A stretch of DNA of 64,000 bases from positions 186,001 to 250,000 of the forward strand of contig NZ_JFKA01000002.1 of NCBI RefSeq assembly GCF_002115755.1. The letters run 5' to 3'. The notes beneath the pieces are model-generated. The model worked only from the letters and a program-made list of their open reading frames with translations. It was not told the DNA's origin and searched no databases. Position 1 is the first letter of the stretch, and the number at the start of each line of letters is the position of its first letter. The stretch is from Thalassospira mesophila. GTDB lineage: Bacteria; Pseudomonadota; Alphaproteobacteria; Rhodospirillales; Thalassospiraceae. Of this stretch, positions 9,455-17,356 are shown in pieces. The translations under genes and the position numbers were made by a program.

Positions 9455-9811
9455 GTGAGCGAAGAAAAAGATCGCGCTTCGTTAGCTGAACTGGATCGCA
9501 AATTAACAGCTGTTGCCGGACGACGCGAAGAAAAGCGGGGCCCGGTTTCGGGTGGCCGGAAAAGTTCATCGGCGGGCATGGCGCTTGGCATGCGGATATC
9601 GGCGGAAATGATCGCTGCTGTTGTTGTCGGGTTGCTGATTGGCTGGGGACTGGACCGGTTTTTTAATACGATGCCTTTGTTGCTTGTCCTTTTTGTCATT
9701 CTTGGGGCAGGTGCCGGGGGTCTTAACGCCTATCGCGCAGCCAAAGGCTATGATAGTGCCATTGGACTAGGGCGTGCGATGGGGAAGCCCAAGCAGGGGG
9801 ACAAGGAATAA
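9455..9811 (+). CDS. atpI: ATP synthase protein I
   Basis: AtpI is a small membrane protein encoded first in many atp operons, thought to assist assembly of the c-ring. I place the start at GTG 9455, after GGAG at 9442-9445 and downstream of the predicted promoter, giving 118 residues. The open frame continues upstream to 9311 but would precede the promoter. A charged N-terminal part is followed by two membrane helices (MIAAVVVGLLIGWGLD and LLLVLFVILGAGAGGLNAY), with the GW-G-LD pattern of the AtpI/Z family. atpB follows 33 bp downstream. Confidence 0.85.
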   Translation: MSEEKDRASLAELDRKLTAVAGRREEKRGPVSGGRKSSSAGMALGMRISAEMIAAVVVGLLIGWGLDRFFNTMPLLLVLFVILGAGAGGLNAYRAAKGYDSAIGLGRAMGKPKQGDKE

Positions 9812-9844
9812 TCCTTGGCCTGACAAGATTGAGCGAGGATTACG

Positions 9845-10567
9845 GTGGCTGGACCGCTAGAGCAGTTTGAAATCAAGCCGTTGGCCGACCTTTCGGTCGG
9901 TGGCTTTGATGTTTCCTTCACCAATTCCGCCCTTTGGATGGTGATCGCGGCCGTTCTCGTAACGGCGTTCATGACGCTGAGCATGCGTCGTGGCGCACTG
10001 GTGCCGGGACGTTGGCAGGGTGCTGCCGAGGTGATGTATGAATTCGTCGCCAACATGCTCAAAGATAATGTGGGAACAGCCGGGCGCAAGTACTTCCCGT
10101 TTGTTTTTACGCTGTTTATGTTCGTGCTGTTTGGTAACCTTTTAGGTATGATCCCGCACGGCTTTGCTTTTACGAGCCACATTATCGTAACTTTTGCGAT
10201 GGCTCTGGTGATTTTTATCGGTGTGACGATTATCGGTTTTGCGCGCCACGGAACACATTATTTTCGAATGTTCTTTCCGGAAGGTGCCCCGATAGCGACG
10301 GCGATCATTTTGATCCCGATCGAAATCATTTCCTATTTCTCTCGTCCGTTCAGCCTGGCTATTCGACTGTTTGCAAATATGACGGTCGGACACATCATGC
10401 TGAAAGTGATTGGTGGCTTCGTCGGACTTATTGGCATATTCGGCGTGCTTCCTTTCGCGATGCTGACGGGGATTACCGTTCTGGAGTTCGGAATCGCCGC
10501 GCTTCAGGCCTATGTTTACACAATTCTCACCTGCATCTATCTCCATGATGCAATCCACATGCACTGA
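9845..10567 (+). CDS. atpB: F0 ATP synthase subunit a
   Basis: Subunit a forms the proton half-channels of F0 beside the c-ring in the inner membrane. The 240-residue product has about five to six hydrophobic helices. It contains the conserved SLAIRLFANM segment, whose Arg is essential for releasing protons from the c-ring carboxylate. The start is GTG at 9845, following AGCGAGGAT. Spacing to atpE is about 60 bp. The genes for F1 subunits are not in this window, consistent with the separate F0 and F1 operons of many Rhodospirillales. Confidence 0.97.
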   Translation: MAGPLEQFEIKPLADLSVGGFDVSFTNSALWMVIAAVLVTAFMTLSMRRGALVPGRWQGAAEVMYEFVANMLKDNVGTAGRKYFPFVFTLFMFVLFGNLLGMIPHGFAFTSHIIVTFAMALVIFIGVTIIGFARHGTHYFRMFFPEGAPIATAIILIPIEIISYFSRPFSLAIRLFANMTVGHIMLKVIGGFVGLIGIFGVLPFAMLTGITVLEFGIAALQAYVYTILTCIYLHDAIHMH

Positions 10568-10628
10568 TGTGCTGTGGGCTGGTGTGATCTTTTCTTATTG
10601 CCTTTAAGAAATTCGAAAGGGTGAAGTT

Positions 10629-10853
10629 ATGGAAGTCGATGCTGCAAAGATGATCGGTGCGGGCCTTGCTGCTATTGGTATGATTGGTGCCGGTATCGGG
10701 GTGGGTAACATTTGGTCAAGCCTGATCGCAACTGTCGGTCGTAACCCGGCTGCGAAAGCTGATGTTGAACTTTATGGCTGGATCGGCTTTGCCGTTACCG
10801 AAGCTATTGCACTGTTCGCACTCGTCGTTGCGCTGATCGTTCTGTTCGGCTAA
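10629..10853 (+). CDS. atpE: F0 ATP synthase subunit c
   Basis: Subunit c is a 74-residue hairpin of two membrane helices that forms the rotating ring. The polar loop GRNPAA sits in the middle and the proton-carrying Glu lies in helix 2 (AVTEAIALFALV, about residue 58). The glycine-rich first helix IGAGIGVGN is typical. A GC-rich hairpin follows the stop codon, which may help set the high yield of this subunit. Confidence 0.97.
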   Translation: MEVDAAKMIGAGLAAIGMIGAGIGVGNIWSSLIATVGRNPAAKADVELYGWIGFAVTEAIALFALVVALIVLFG

Positions 10854-10880
10854 TCGGCGCCTTTTGCGCGAATACTCGGC

Positions 10881-10904
10881 CCGGCGAGGGTGAACTCTCG
10901 CCGG
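10881..10904 (+). other. Intercistronic hairpin after atpE
   Basis: CCGGCGAG (10881-10888) pairs perfectly with CTCGCCGG (10897-10904) over an 8-base loop. No T-run follows, so it is more likely an mRNA stabilising or processing element than a terminator. Confidence 0.55.
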
Positions 10905-10928
10905 CGTCGTTGAATTCGGGAGTAGGCT

Positions 10929-11414
10929 ATGCCGCAGTTTGATATTTCGTCGTTCCCGTCCCAGATTTTCTGGCTGGCTGTCGTTTTTGTCGTCTTGTAT
11001 ATCTTGATGTCAAAAATTGCCCTGCCAAAAGTTGGTGACGTTCTTGAACGCCGTCACAAGACTATCGAAGACAATCTTGGCAAGGCACGGGCGTTGAAAG
11101 ACGAAACCGATGCCGCCATCGCACGGTATGAAGCAGCCCTGGCCGAAGCCCGGAATGCCGCTCATGACGATATACGCGAAGCATCGGAAAAGGCATCTGC
11201 ACAGCAGGCTGCCGAGACCGCTGCAATGGCCAGGAAGCTGTCTGAAAAAACATCTGCAGCTGAAAAGCGGATTGCACAAGCCAAGACAACTGCCCTGGGT
11301 AGTATGTCCGAAGCCGCGGCTGATATTGCCCGCGACGCAACCGCAAAGCTGATCGGCGTCAAGGTTCAGTCCAAAACTGCTGAAAATGCAGTTGCGGCAG
11401 TGATTGGGGAATAA
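10929..11414 (+). CDS. atpF': F0 ATP synthase subunit b'
   Basis: This 161-residue protein has one N-terminal membrane helix (IFWLAVVFVVLYILMS) and then a long charged, alanine-rich coiled coil. With subunit b it forms the heterodimeric peripheral stalk, as in phototrophic bacteria and alphaproteobacteria that carry two b-type genes. Its first residues, MPQFDISSFPSQIFWLAVVF, match the b' type. It lies five bases before atpF, implying tight coupling. Confidence 0.93.
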   Translation: MPQFDISSFPSQIFWLAVVFVVLYILMSKIALPKVGDVLERRHKTIEDNLGKARALKDETDAAIARYEAALAEARNAAHDDIREASEKASAQQAAETAAMARKLSEKTSAAEKRIAQAKTTALGSMSEAAADIARDATAKLIGVKVQSKTAENAVAAVIGE

Positions 11415-11419
11415 ACACC

Positions 11420-11923
11420 ATGGAAGCAGAACACGGTAGTTTCTTCACCAATCCGGAAACCTGGGTAACCTTTGCTTTCCTGTTTGTTGTCGTTTTCGGC
11501 GGCTACAAGGTTGTTAAAGGGATCTCGGCAGCACTTGATAAACGTGCTGGCAAGATTTCCAGCGAACTTGACGAAGCACAGCGCCTGCGTGAAGAAGCTC
11601 AGGAGCTTCTGGCCAAATACCAGGCCAAGCAGCGCGAAGCTCTTAAAGATGCTGACGAAATCCGCGCCCATGCCAAGGCAGAAGCCGACCGCATGCTGGT
11701 AAACGCCAAGGCCGAACTTGAAGCGTCGCTCAAGCGTCGTGAACAGCAGGCCATGGACCGCATTGGCAACCTGGAAGCCCAGGCTGTTGCGGAAGTTCGG
11801 GCCCATGTGGCAGAAATTGCCACCCGGGCAACCCTTGCAATGGTGACCGAAAAGGTTGCCGGTGCGAAGGCTGACGAACTGGTTGATAACGCGATTTCTG
11901 AAATTAAAGGCCGCCTGAACTAA
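11420..11923 (+). CDS. atpF: F0 ATP synthase subunit b
   Basis: The 167-residue b subunit begins with a membrane helix (WVTFAFLFVVVFGGY) followed by a coiled coil rich in E, K and A. It pairs with b' to link F0 to F1 as the stator. It is the last gene of the operon and is followed by a strong terminator at 11946-11978. The order atpI-B-E-F'-F is the usual alphaproteobacterial F0 order. Confidence 0.95.
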   Translation: MEAEHGSFFTNPETWVTFAFLFVVVFGGYKVVKGISAALDKRAGKISSELDEAQRLREEAQELLAKYQAKQREALKDADEIRAHAKAEADRMLVNAKAELEASLKRREQQAMDRIGNLEAQAVAEVRAHVAEIATRATLAMVTEKVAGAKADELVDNAISEIKGRLN

Positions 11924-11945
11924 TCAGGCCCGCATTTTAAAATGT

Positions 11946-11978
11946 AAAAACCCCCTTGGCTTTGCCTTGGGGGTTTTT
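11946..11978 (+). terminator. Rho-independent terminator of the atp operon
   Basis: AAAAACCCCC (11946-11955) pairs with GGGGGTTTTT. A 2x2 T mismatch and a GGC/GCC inner pair close a TTT loop. The A and T runs on both sides could make it work in both directions. Confidence 0.9.
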
Positions 11979-12186
11979 CGTTTCGAGGGTACTGTTCGCC
12001 ATTGCTGCCATCACTGTTCCGGTTTCCAGTCGCTGATGTTTTTGAGCCTATCGGACCCTGCTGCGTGTGCTATATCCACGCAGATTGCGACATCTGCCGG
12101 TCATGAAGTTTGATTACTGCCGTTGGTTTGCGACAGGTACCAAAGATTAATCAGGCGTGGTTGTGGCGATAAAATGCCACCGCCGG

Positions 12187-12933
12187 TCAGGATTTTTGGG
12201 CTGCCAAAAGCAAAAAGGGTGGACGTCGCCGGTGATTTTCCCATTTGGCATTGCGGGCTGCTGTTGCCGGTTCTGGTTCAAGAAGGCGGTTTAACTGTAA
12301 TCCGGTATCAAGAAGGTCGTTAACATAGGTTTCGACAGTACGGTGATATTTGATCACGTCCTTACTAAACCAACTGGTATGTCTGGGGCCTTCTTCGCGA
12401 TAATTGTCAACCGGCCAGAACAGATCATTACCTGCGTCATCCTGGTGCCATCTCTGGGCTGCCAGCGCGGTACATATCGGATGTTCAACGGAAAATACCA
12501 GCCTGCCGCCGGGTTTTAACAGGTTGGCGATCGCGGTAATGGCGGTACGATAGTTCGCAACATAGTGCAGAGCCAGTGATGATACGATCAGGTCAAACGA
12601 ACGGTTGGCAAATGACGTTGCGGCAAGATTTTCGATTGTCCCTTGCTCGAACACGATAGCGTCATCGTTTGTCATCTGGCGTGCCGATGCCAGCATTTTG
12701 GCGGATACATCCATCCCGATGGCGCATCGGGCCTTTTGATCGCGGGCATATCGGGCAAAATCACCAAACCCGCAGCCCAGATCGAGAATGTCGAGCTCGG
12801 TCAGGTTTTCAGGTAACAGGCTGCGCAGGGCGGGTTGTTCGAGAACGTCATTTAAGCCGCTACCTGTTTGGCGAAGCATGCGATAGCCTTCATAGAAGGT
12901 CGGGTCATCGTAGATATTCTGGATCGAAGGCAT
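12187..12933 (-). CDS. Class I SAM-dependent methyltransferase
   Basis: The 248-residue protein has the Rossmann SAM-binding motif ILDLGCGFGDFA near residue 50 and motif II GMDVSAKML near 75. A post-I segment FDLIVSSLALHYV lies near 115 and LLKPGGRLVFS near 140. These mark a UbiE/Methyltransf_11-like enzyme. The substrate cannot be inferred. It sits 85 bp downstream of the glutathionyl-hydroquinone reductase gene on the same strand. A perfect 15-bp inverted repeat lies between them, ending ten bases before its start codon, which could modulate translation or bind a regulator. Confidence 0.85.
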   Translation of the reverse strand: MPSIQNIYDDPTFYEGYRMLRQTGSGLNDVLEQPALRSLLPENLTELDILDLGCGFGDFARYARDQKARCAIGMDVSAKMLASARQMTNDDAIVFEQGTIENLAATSFANRSFDLIVSSLALHYVANYRTAITAIANLLKPGGRLVFSVEHPICTALAAQRWHQDDAGNDLFWPVDNYREEGPRHTSWFSKDVIKYHRTVETYVNDLLDTGLQLNRLLEPEPATAARNAKWENHRRRPPFLLLAAQKS

Positions 12934-12942
12934 CGGTATTCA

Positions 12943-12985
12943 CCATCAAACAGGTCAGAGGTAATCCTTGTGACCTGTTTGATGG
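12943..12985. promoter_or_regulatory. 15-bp perfect inverted repeat before the methyltransferase gene
   Basis: CCATCAAACAGGTCA (12943-12957) and TGACCTGTTTGATGG (12971-12985) are perfect inverted copies around a 13-bp spacer. The repeat lies between the gst-like stop and the methyltransferase start (12933, minus strand). No T-run follows on the minus strand, so a terminator is unlikely. It may be a repressor operator or an mRNA hairpin. Confidence 0.7.
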
Positions 12986-13018
12986 CACAGTGCAAGTTGG
13001 CCAACAGGTCTGGGTTAT

Positions 13019-13984
13019 TTAGCCGCCAAAACGTTCTGCCCGGTCATGCGGAGTATTAAAATTCAAATCGGGGCCGAGCGGGACAATCCCGGTCGGGTTG
13101 ATCATGGTGTGGCTTTCGTAATAATGGCCTTTGATATGACCGAAATGCACGGTGTGGGCGATGCCGGGATGTTGATACAGATCGCGGGTATAGGCCCACA
13201 AATTGGGATAATCTTTCAGCATGCGAATATTGCATTTGAAATGGCCGTGATAAACCGCATCAAACCGGATCAGGGTGGTAAATAACCGCCAGTCGGCCTC
13301 GGTCAGGTCATTGCCGATCAGGAAGCGATGCTGATCAAGGCGGTTTTCCAGCCAGTCCAGCGTGGAAAACAGGGTTGTGACCGCTGTTTCGTAAGCATCC
13401 TGTGTGGTGGCAAAGCCGGATTTGTAAACGCCATTGTTAACGTCGTGATAAACGCGCTGGTTAACATCATCAATTTCATCGCGCAGATGGTGGGGGTAAT
13501 AATCCCCCGGCGTGGCGCCCAGCCCGTCAAAGGCGGTGTTGAGCATGCGGATGATTTCTGATGATTCGTTATTGACGATTTGACCGGTTTTTTTGTCCCA
13601 CAGCACGGGCACCGTAACCCGGCCCGTATATTCCGGGTCAGCCGCGGTATAGACCTGATGCATGAAATCGCGATGGCCAAGGTCATCGCCAAGGCCATCT
13701 TTGGCGGAAAATTCCCAGCCGTTTTCCAGCATCCGCCAATGCACAACCGAAACCGAAATCATGTCTTCCAGCCCTTTGATACTGCGCAAAATCAGGGCGC
13801 GATGCGCCCACGGGCAGGCATAGGACACATATAAATGATAGCGGCCTTTTTCGGCGGGAAAGGGGCTGTCGCTGTCAGATGAAATCTGATGCCGAAAGGC
13901 ACTGTCCTGACGTTTGAATTTGCCACCGGTCGATTTGGTATCGTACCACTGGTCTTTCCATACCCCGTCTATCAGCAATCCCAT
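13019..13984 (-). CDS. Glutathionyl-hydroquinone reductase (Xi-class GST, YqjG/ECM4 family)
   Basis: The 321-residue protein matches the Xi-class glutathione transferases, which reduce glutathionyl-hydroquinones to hydroquinones using glutathione. The catalytic cysteine is in YACPWAHRAL near residue 58. The N-terminal WKDQWYDTKSTGGKF motif and the C-terminal helical domain (LIRFDAVYHGHFKCN) are characteristic. The length is normal. A LysR-type gene is divergent from it with about 170 bp between, a layout that usually means the regulator controls this gene. The electrophile detoxified in this organism is unknown. Confidence 0.92.
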   Translation of the reverse strand: MGLLIDGVWKDQWYDTKSTGGKFKRQDSAFRHQISSDSDSPFPAEKGRYHLYVSYACPWAHRALILRSIKGLEDMISVSVVHWRMLENGWEFSAKDGLGDDLGHRDFMHQVYTAADPEYTGRVTVPVLWDKKTGQIVNNESSEIIRMLNTAFDGLGATPGDYYPHHLRDEIDDVNQRVYHDVNNGVYKSGFATTQDAYETAVTTLFSTLDWLENRLDQHRFLIGNDLTEADWRLFTTLIRFDAVYHGHFKCNIRMLKDYPNLWAYTRDLYQHPGIAHTVHFGHIKGHYYESHTMINPTGIVPLGPDLNFNTPHDRAERFGG

Positions 13985-14155
13985 TTCGGCTTCCTTTTTT
14001 GGTCCGGTATTAAAATGCAGCAGGTATTTTATGCCTGCATGGTGGTCCTAATCTTGACGTTTTCCAAGTTGAAGACAATGGGGCGATGTGACATTAATTT
14101 GTTTCCAAATGCGCAACAGTCGGTGCGATGCAGGCGGCACAGCAAGGATGATATG

Positions 14156-15139
14156 ATGCTTATTGGCAATCTTGATGGCATGACGGTTTTTGCCCGAGTG
14201 GTTGAAGAACAAAGTTTTTCCGGCGCGGCGCGCAAGCTGGGCATGTCGAAATCCGCCGTGAGCAAGCATGTCACCAAACTCGAAGACAGCCTTGGCATTC
14301 GGCTGTTAAACCGCACCACCCGCCGGTTAAGTCTGACCGATGCCGGATCGACATTCTATTTGCACTGCGCGCGCATTGTCGAAGAAATTGAAACCGCCGA
14401 ACATGCCCTGACCGATTTACGCGGCACGCCGCGCGGCATTTTGCGCATTTCGGCCCCTTTGACATTCGGGCAACGGTTTTTGCCCAATGTGATCGCCGAT
14501 TTTATGGAACTTTATCCCGGCCTGAAGGTCGATATCCATCTGGCCGATCATATGGTGGATCTGGTCGCCGAAGGATTTGATATGGCGGTGCGGATTACGC
14601 GCCTGCGCGATTCAAGCATGATCGCCCGCAAACTGGCCGATTTTAATGGTCAATTGGTGGCATCGCCAGATTATCTGGCAAAACGCGGTATGCCCCGCAA
14701 ACCCGCCGATTTAAGCGATCACGATGTCATTGCCTATACCAATGTGCCCAACCCCAATGTTTGGGAGTTTGAAGGCACGGACGGGCCGACAAGTGTGCGC
14801 GTGAACCCGGTATTATGGTGCAATAACGGCGAGTTTACCGCCGTTGCCGCCAAGCGCGGCTTGGGCATTGCCGCCGAGCCTGAATTTATCATTGCCGAAG
14901 CCCTGCATAGCGGTGAACTGGTGCCGGTCATGCCGGAATATTCAACCCGTTTGGGCGGCGGTATTTATGCAGTTTACCCCGAAAGACGGCACCTGCCGAC
15001 CAAGGTGCGGCTGTTTATCGATTTTCTGGTTAAGCGGTTTAATGACGGGCTGGCAACCGAAATGCGTGGCCCCTGTGCCAAAATTAATAAAGTCGAACAT
15101 CAGGGCCGGGACGTGTTATCCGACGTTTTGGAAAGTTAA
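14156..15139 (+). CDS. LysR-family transcriptional regulator, divergent from the hydroquinone reductase
   Basis: The protein has an N-terminal winged helix (SGAARKLGMSKSAVSKHVTKLE, quoted in part: residues about 20-40) and a C-terminal LysR substrate domain, total about 327 residues. The open frame runs further upstream to 13889, inside the divergent gene, so I place the start at the second ATG of an ATGATG pair (14156). AAGGA at 14144-14148 is seven bases ahead of it. The NRTTRRLSLTDAG segment is typical of the PA2220-like/CrgA-like group. The shared intergenic DNA contains ATGCAG (14015-14020) and CTGCAT (14035-14040), a possible binding site. Confidence 0.88.
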   Translation: MLIGNLDGMTVFARVVEEQSFSGAARKLGMSKSAVSKHVTKLEDSLGIRLLNRTTRRLSLTDAGSTFYLHCARIVEEIETAEHALTDLRGTPRGILRISAPLTFGQRFLPNVIADFMELYPGLKVDIHLADHMVDLVAEGFDMAVRITRLRDSSMIARKLADFNGQLVASPDYLAKRGMPRKPADLSDHDVIAYTNVPNPNVWEFEGTDGPTSVRVNPVLWCNNGEFTAVAAKRGLGIAAEPEFIIAEALHSGELVPVMPEYSTRLGGGIYAVYPERRHLPTKVRLFIDFLVKRFNDGLATEMRGPCAKINKVEHQGRDVLSDVLES

Positions 15140-15283
15140 AAGACCGTATCGCCGCGCGGGGGCGGGCATTGGTTTCGTGCCAGATTATTATACCCGCGAT
15201 GCAGGACCGCTGGTCATTTTCAGGCATGACCGCGCCGGACGACGGGTGTGATGAAACGGGCACCGCAATATGCGGCGTTCGGC

Positions 15284-17356
15284 CTAGCGGGTTTCGCGGC
15301 GCCAGCCAAACAAACACAGGATAATTCCGGCAATGGCGAGGGCGGGTAAGGGCAACAGGCTGGTGGTGGTGCCAATCAGGGTGCGATAACTGTTTGTTTT
15401 GACCATACCGGCCCAATTACTGCCATGCCATTTTTCGTTCGCGGTCACCTGGCGCAAGGATGGCAAACCATCCTCGATCCGGCCCATATAGCCGTTATTG
15501 CGTGTAACGATGTCTTCTAAAATTTCCTCGGTGGATGTGGTGTTGCGTCGTTCGCTGGTTAAGGCATCACGGTCTACATGCAGGGCGGATTGGCTTTTGC
15601 CATCCGCATCACGCGCGGTAATGCGGATCAGGCCGTGTTGTTTTATCGGAATGCTCGCCTGCCAGGTTTGATCAGGCTGGCGGGTAAAAGGGGCCTGAAT
15701 GGCACGCGATGTCACCGGGTCAAGGGCGGTTGCGGTTTGCGGGTCGGCCCCGATTTTGCGCCAGATCAGGTTTAGCGCGCTGCCATCGGCAGACCGGCTT
15801 GTTTCAATGGTGTTTTCCTCAAGGGCGGGTTCTTTCATCAGCCAGTGCGACAAACGCCGTAACAATTCGGCAATCGGGCCGCCGCCATCATGGCCGCGTT
15901 GCCACAGCCACATTTGGTCGCTGGTTAAAATGGCGGCCCGGCCATCGCCGACCCGCGATAATGTCAGCAAGGGCAGGTCGTTAATGCCGGTCATCACCGT
16001 CATTGCCTGCGCGCCGGTTTGCCGTGTTTCGATTTGCCGGTACCAGTGCCCCCATTTGTGCGGGCCCAAACGCGGGCCGGCAATGGCCGAGGACACAGGA
16101 TGCAGGCGGCCATCATCGTTTACCTTGGGCATAAAGGCCTGTTCAAGAACCCTGCCGGTGGCGGTAACGGGCATCATATCGCCCAGAACGGTGTTTGAAA
16201 GGCCGTCCGGCGCAACATATTCGGGCCCGGCAACCACCAGTGCTGCCCCACCCCCGCGCACATAGTCGACAACCTTGTCGAGATATTGAACTGGCAGCAC
16301 ACCGCGCATTTGATAGCGGTCGAAAATAACCAGATCAAATTGTTTAAGGCGCACCTCAAACAGGTCGCGTATGGGAAACGGAATCAATGCCAGTTCGTTT
16401 ATCGGGGTGTCGTCACCTTTTTCGGGCGGGCGCAAAATGGTGAAATGCACCAAATCCACCCCGGGGTCGGCGCGCAAAAGATTGCGCCATGCCCGTTCGC
16501 CCGGGTGGGGTTCGCCCGACAATAACAAAACCCGAAGCCGGTCACGAACGCCGGTGGTTTCAAGGATCAGCCGGTTGTTGCTGGCATCTGCCTCGTCGGC
16601 AAGGGCGGGCATGCGCAACTCGGCCAGCACCGGCCCGGCATGGGTAATCGGAATGGTGACCGACGATTTTTGATTGGCAGGCAGGGTAAACTGTAAAACC
16701 GTGCCGTCTTCTTGCAAAAGTGTGACGTCAATTGGCGTGCCGGGCGGCAGGTCAGGGTCCATCGCCTCGACCAGAAATTCGGCATTTTTGCCAACAATGC
16801 CGTAATTAACATTCTGGCGCATTTGCAGGCGGCGGTCGCGTTCGTCGCGGCTGCCGGTGATAAGAACATGCAAGGGGGCATTTAACTGCAAACCGGCTGG
16901 CACATCATGAACCTGCCCATCCGTAATCATAATAACCCCGGCCAGCCTTTCGCGCGGGATCCCGGCCAGCAGGCGATCAAGGGGGGCAAACATATCGGTT
17001 TCGGTGGTGCCCGGTATGTCTTCAATTCGAAGGTCAATATCGGGGTCGGCGTCATATTGCCGATGCAGGGCCTCAATGGCGCGGTCGGTTTGGGCGGTTC
17101 GGGTGCCCAGTTTCTGGCTGTCGGAACGATCGGCAAGAACGAGGATGATGTCGCTCAGCTTTTCGTGGGACTGGTTGGTAAATTGCGGAGCAATAAGCCC
17201 GACCAGCAACAGCGCCATCATTGCCGCCCGCCAGACTCCGCCATGCAAGCGCATGGCAATAAGCACAAGGATCAGGGCAACAGAAATGACCGCCAGAATT
17301 CCCAGCCAGCCGGGGGCGATCAGCGGGGTGATTTGTAAATCCTGCAAGCTGTTCAT
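15284..17356 (-). CDS. Membrane-anchored VWA/glutamine-amidotransferase-like protein of the MoxR operon
   Basis: This 690-residue protein has two N-terminal membrane helices (residues about 12-60) and a region near 70-185 resembling a degenerate VWA domain (ILVLADRSDSQKLG; GVIMITDGQVHD). A GATase1-like fold region lies around 320-480 (VDYVRGGGAALVVAGPEY), and a last membrane helix near 668-685 (LPLPALAIAGIILCLFGW). It is the final gene of the four-gene operon and overlaps the DUF4159 gene by ATGA. Family members accompany MoxR/DUF58 systems and are thought to sit in the cell envelope. Specific activity is not known. Confidence 0.75.
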   Translation of the reverse strand: MNSLQDLQITPLIAPGWLGILAVISVALILVLIAMRLHGGVWRAAMMALLLVGLIAPQFTNQSHEKLSDIILVLADRSDSQKLGTRTAQTDRAIEALHRQYDADPDIDLRIEDIPGTTETDMFAPLDRLLAGIPRERLAGVIMITDGQVHDVPAGLQLNAPLHVLITGSRDERDRRLQMRQNVNYGIVGKNAEFLVEAMDPDLPPGTPIDVTLLQEDGTVLQFTLPANQKSSVTIPITHAGPVLAELRMPALADEADASNNRLILETTGVRDRLRVLLLSGEPHPGERAWRNLLRADPGVDLVHFTILRPPEKGDDTPINELALIPFPIRDLFEVRLKQFDLVIFDRYQMRGVLPVQYLDKVVDYVRGGGAALVVAGPEYVAPDGLSNTVLGDMMPVTATGRVLEQAFMPKVNDDGRLHPVSSAIAGPRLGPHKWGHWYRQIETRQTGAQAMTVMTGINDLPLLTLSRVGDGRAAILTSDQMWLWQRGHDGGGPIAELLRRLSHWLMKEPALEENTIETSRSADGSALNLIWRKIGADPQTATALDPVTSRAIQAPFTRQPDQTWQASIPIKQHGLIRITARDADGKSQSALHVDRDALTSERRNTTSTEEILEDIVTRNNGYMGRIEDGLPSLRQVTANEKWHGSNWAGMVKTNSYRTLIGTTTSLLPLPALAIAGIILCLFGWRRETR

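Noticed and set aside
13889-14155. Extended N-terminus of the LysR protein next to the hydroquinone reductase
   Set aside because: It would overlap the divergent gene and precede the winged helix by about 90 unconserved residues.
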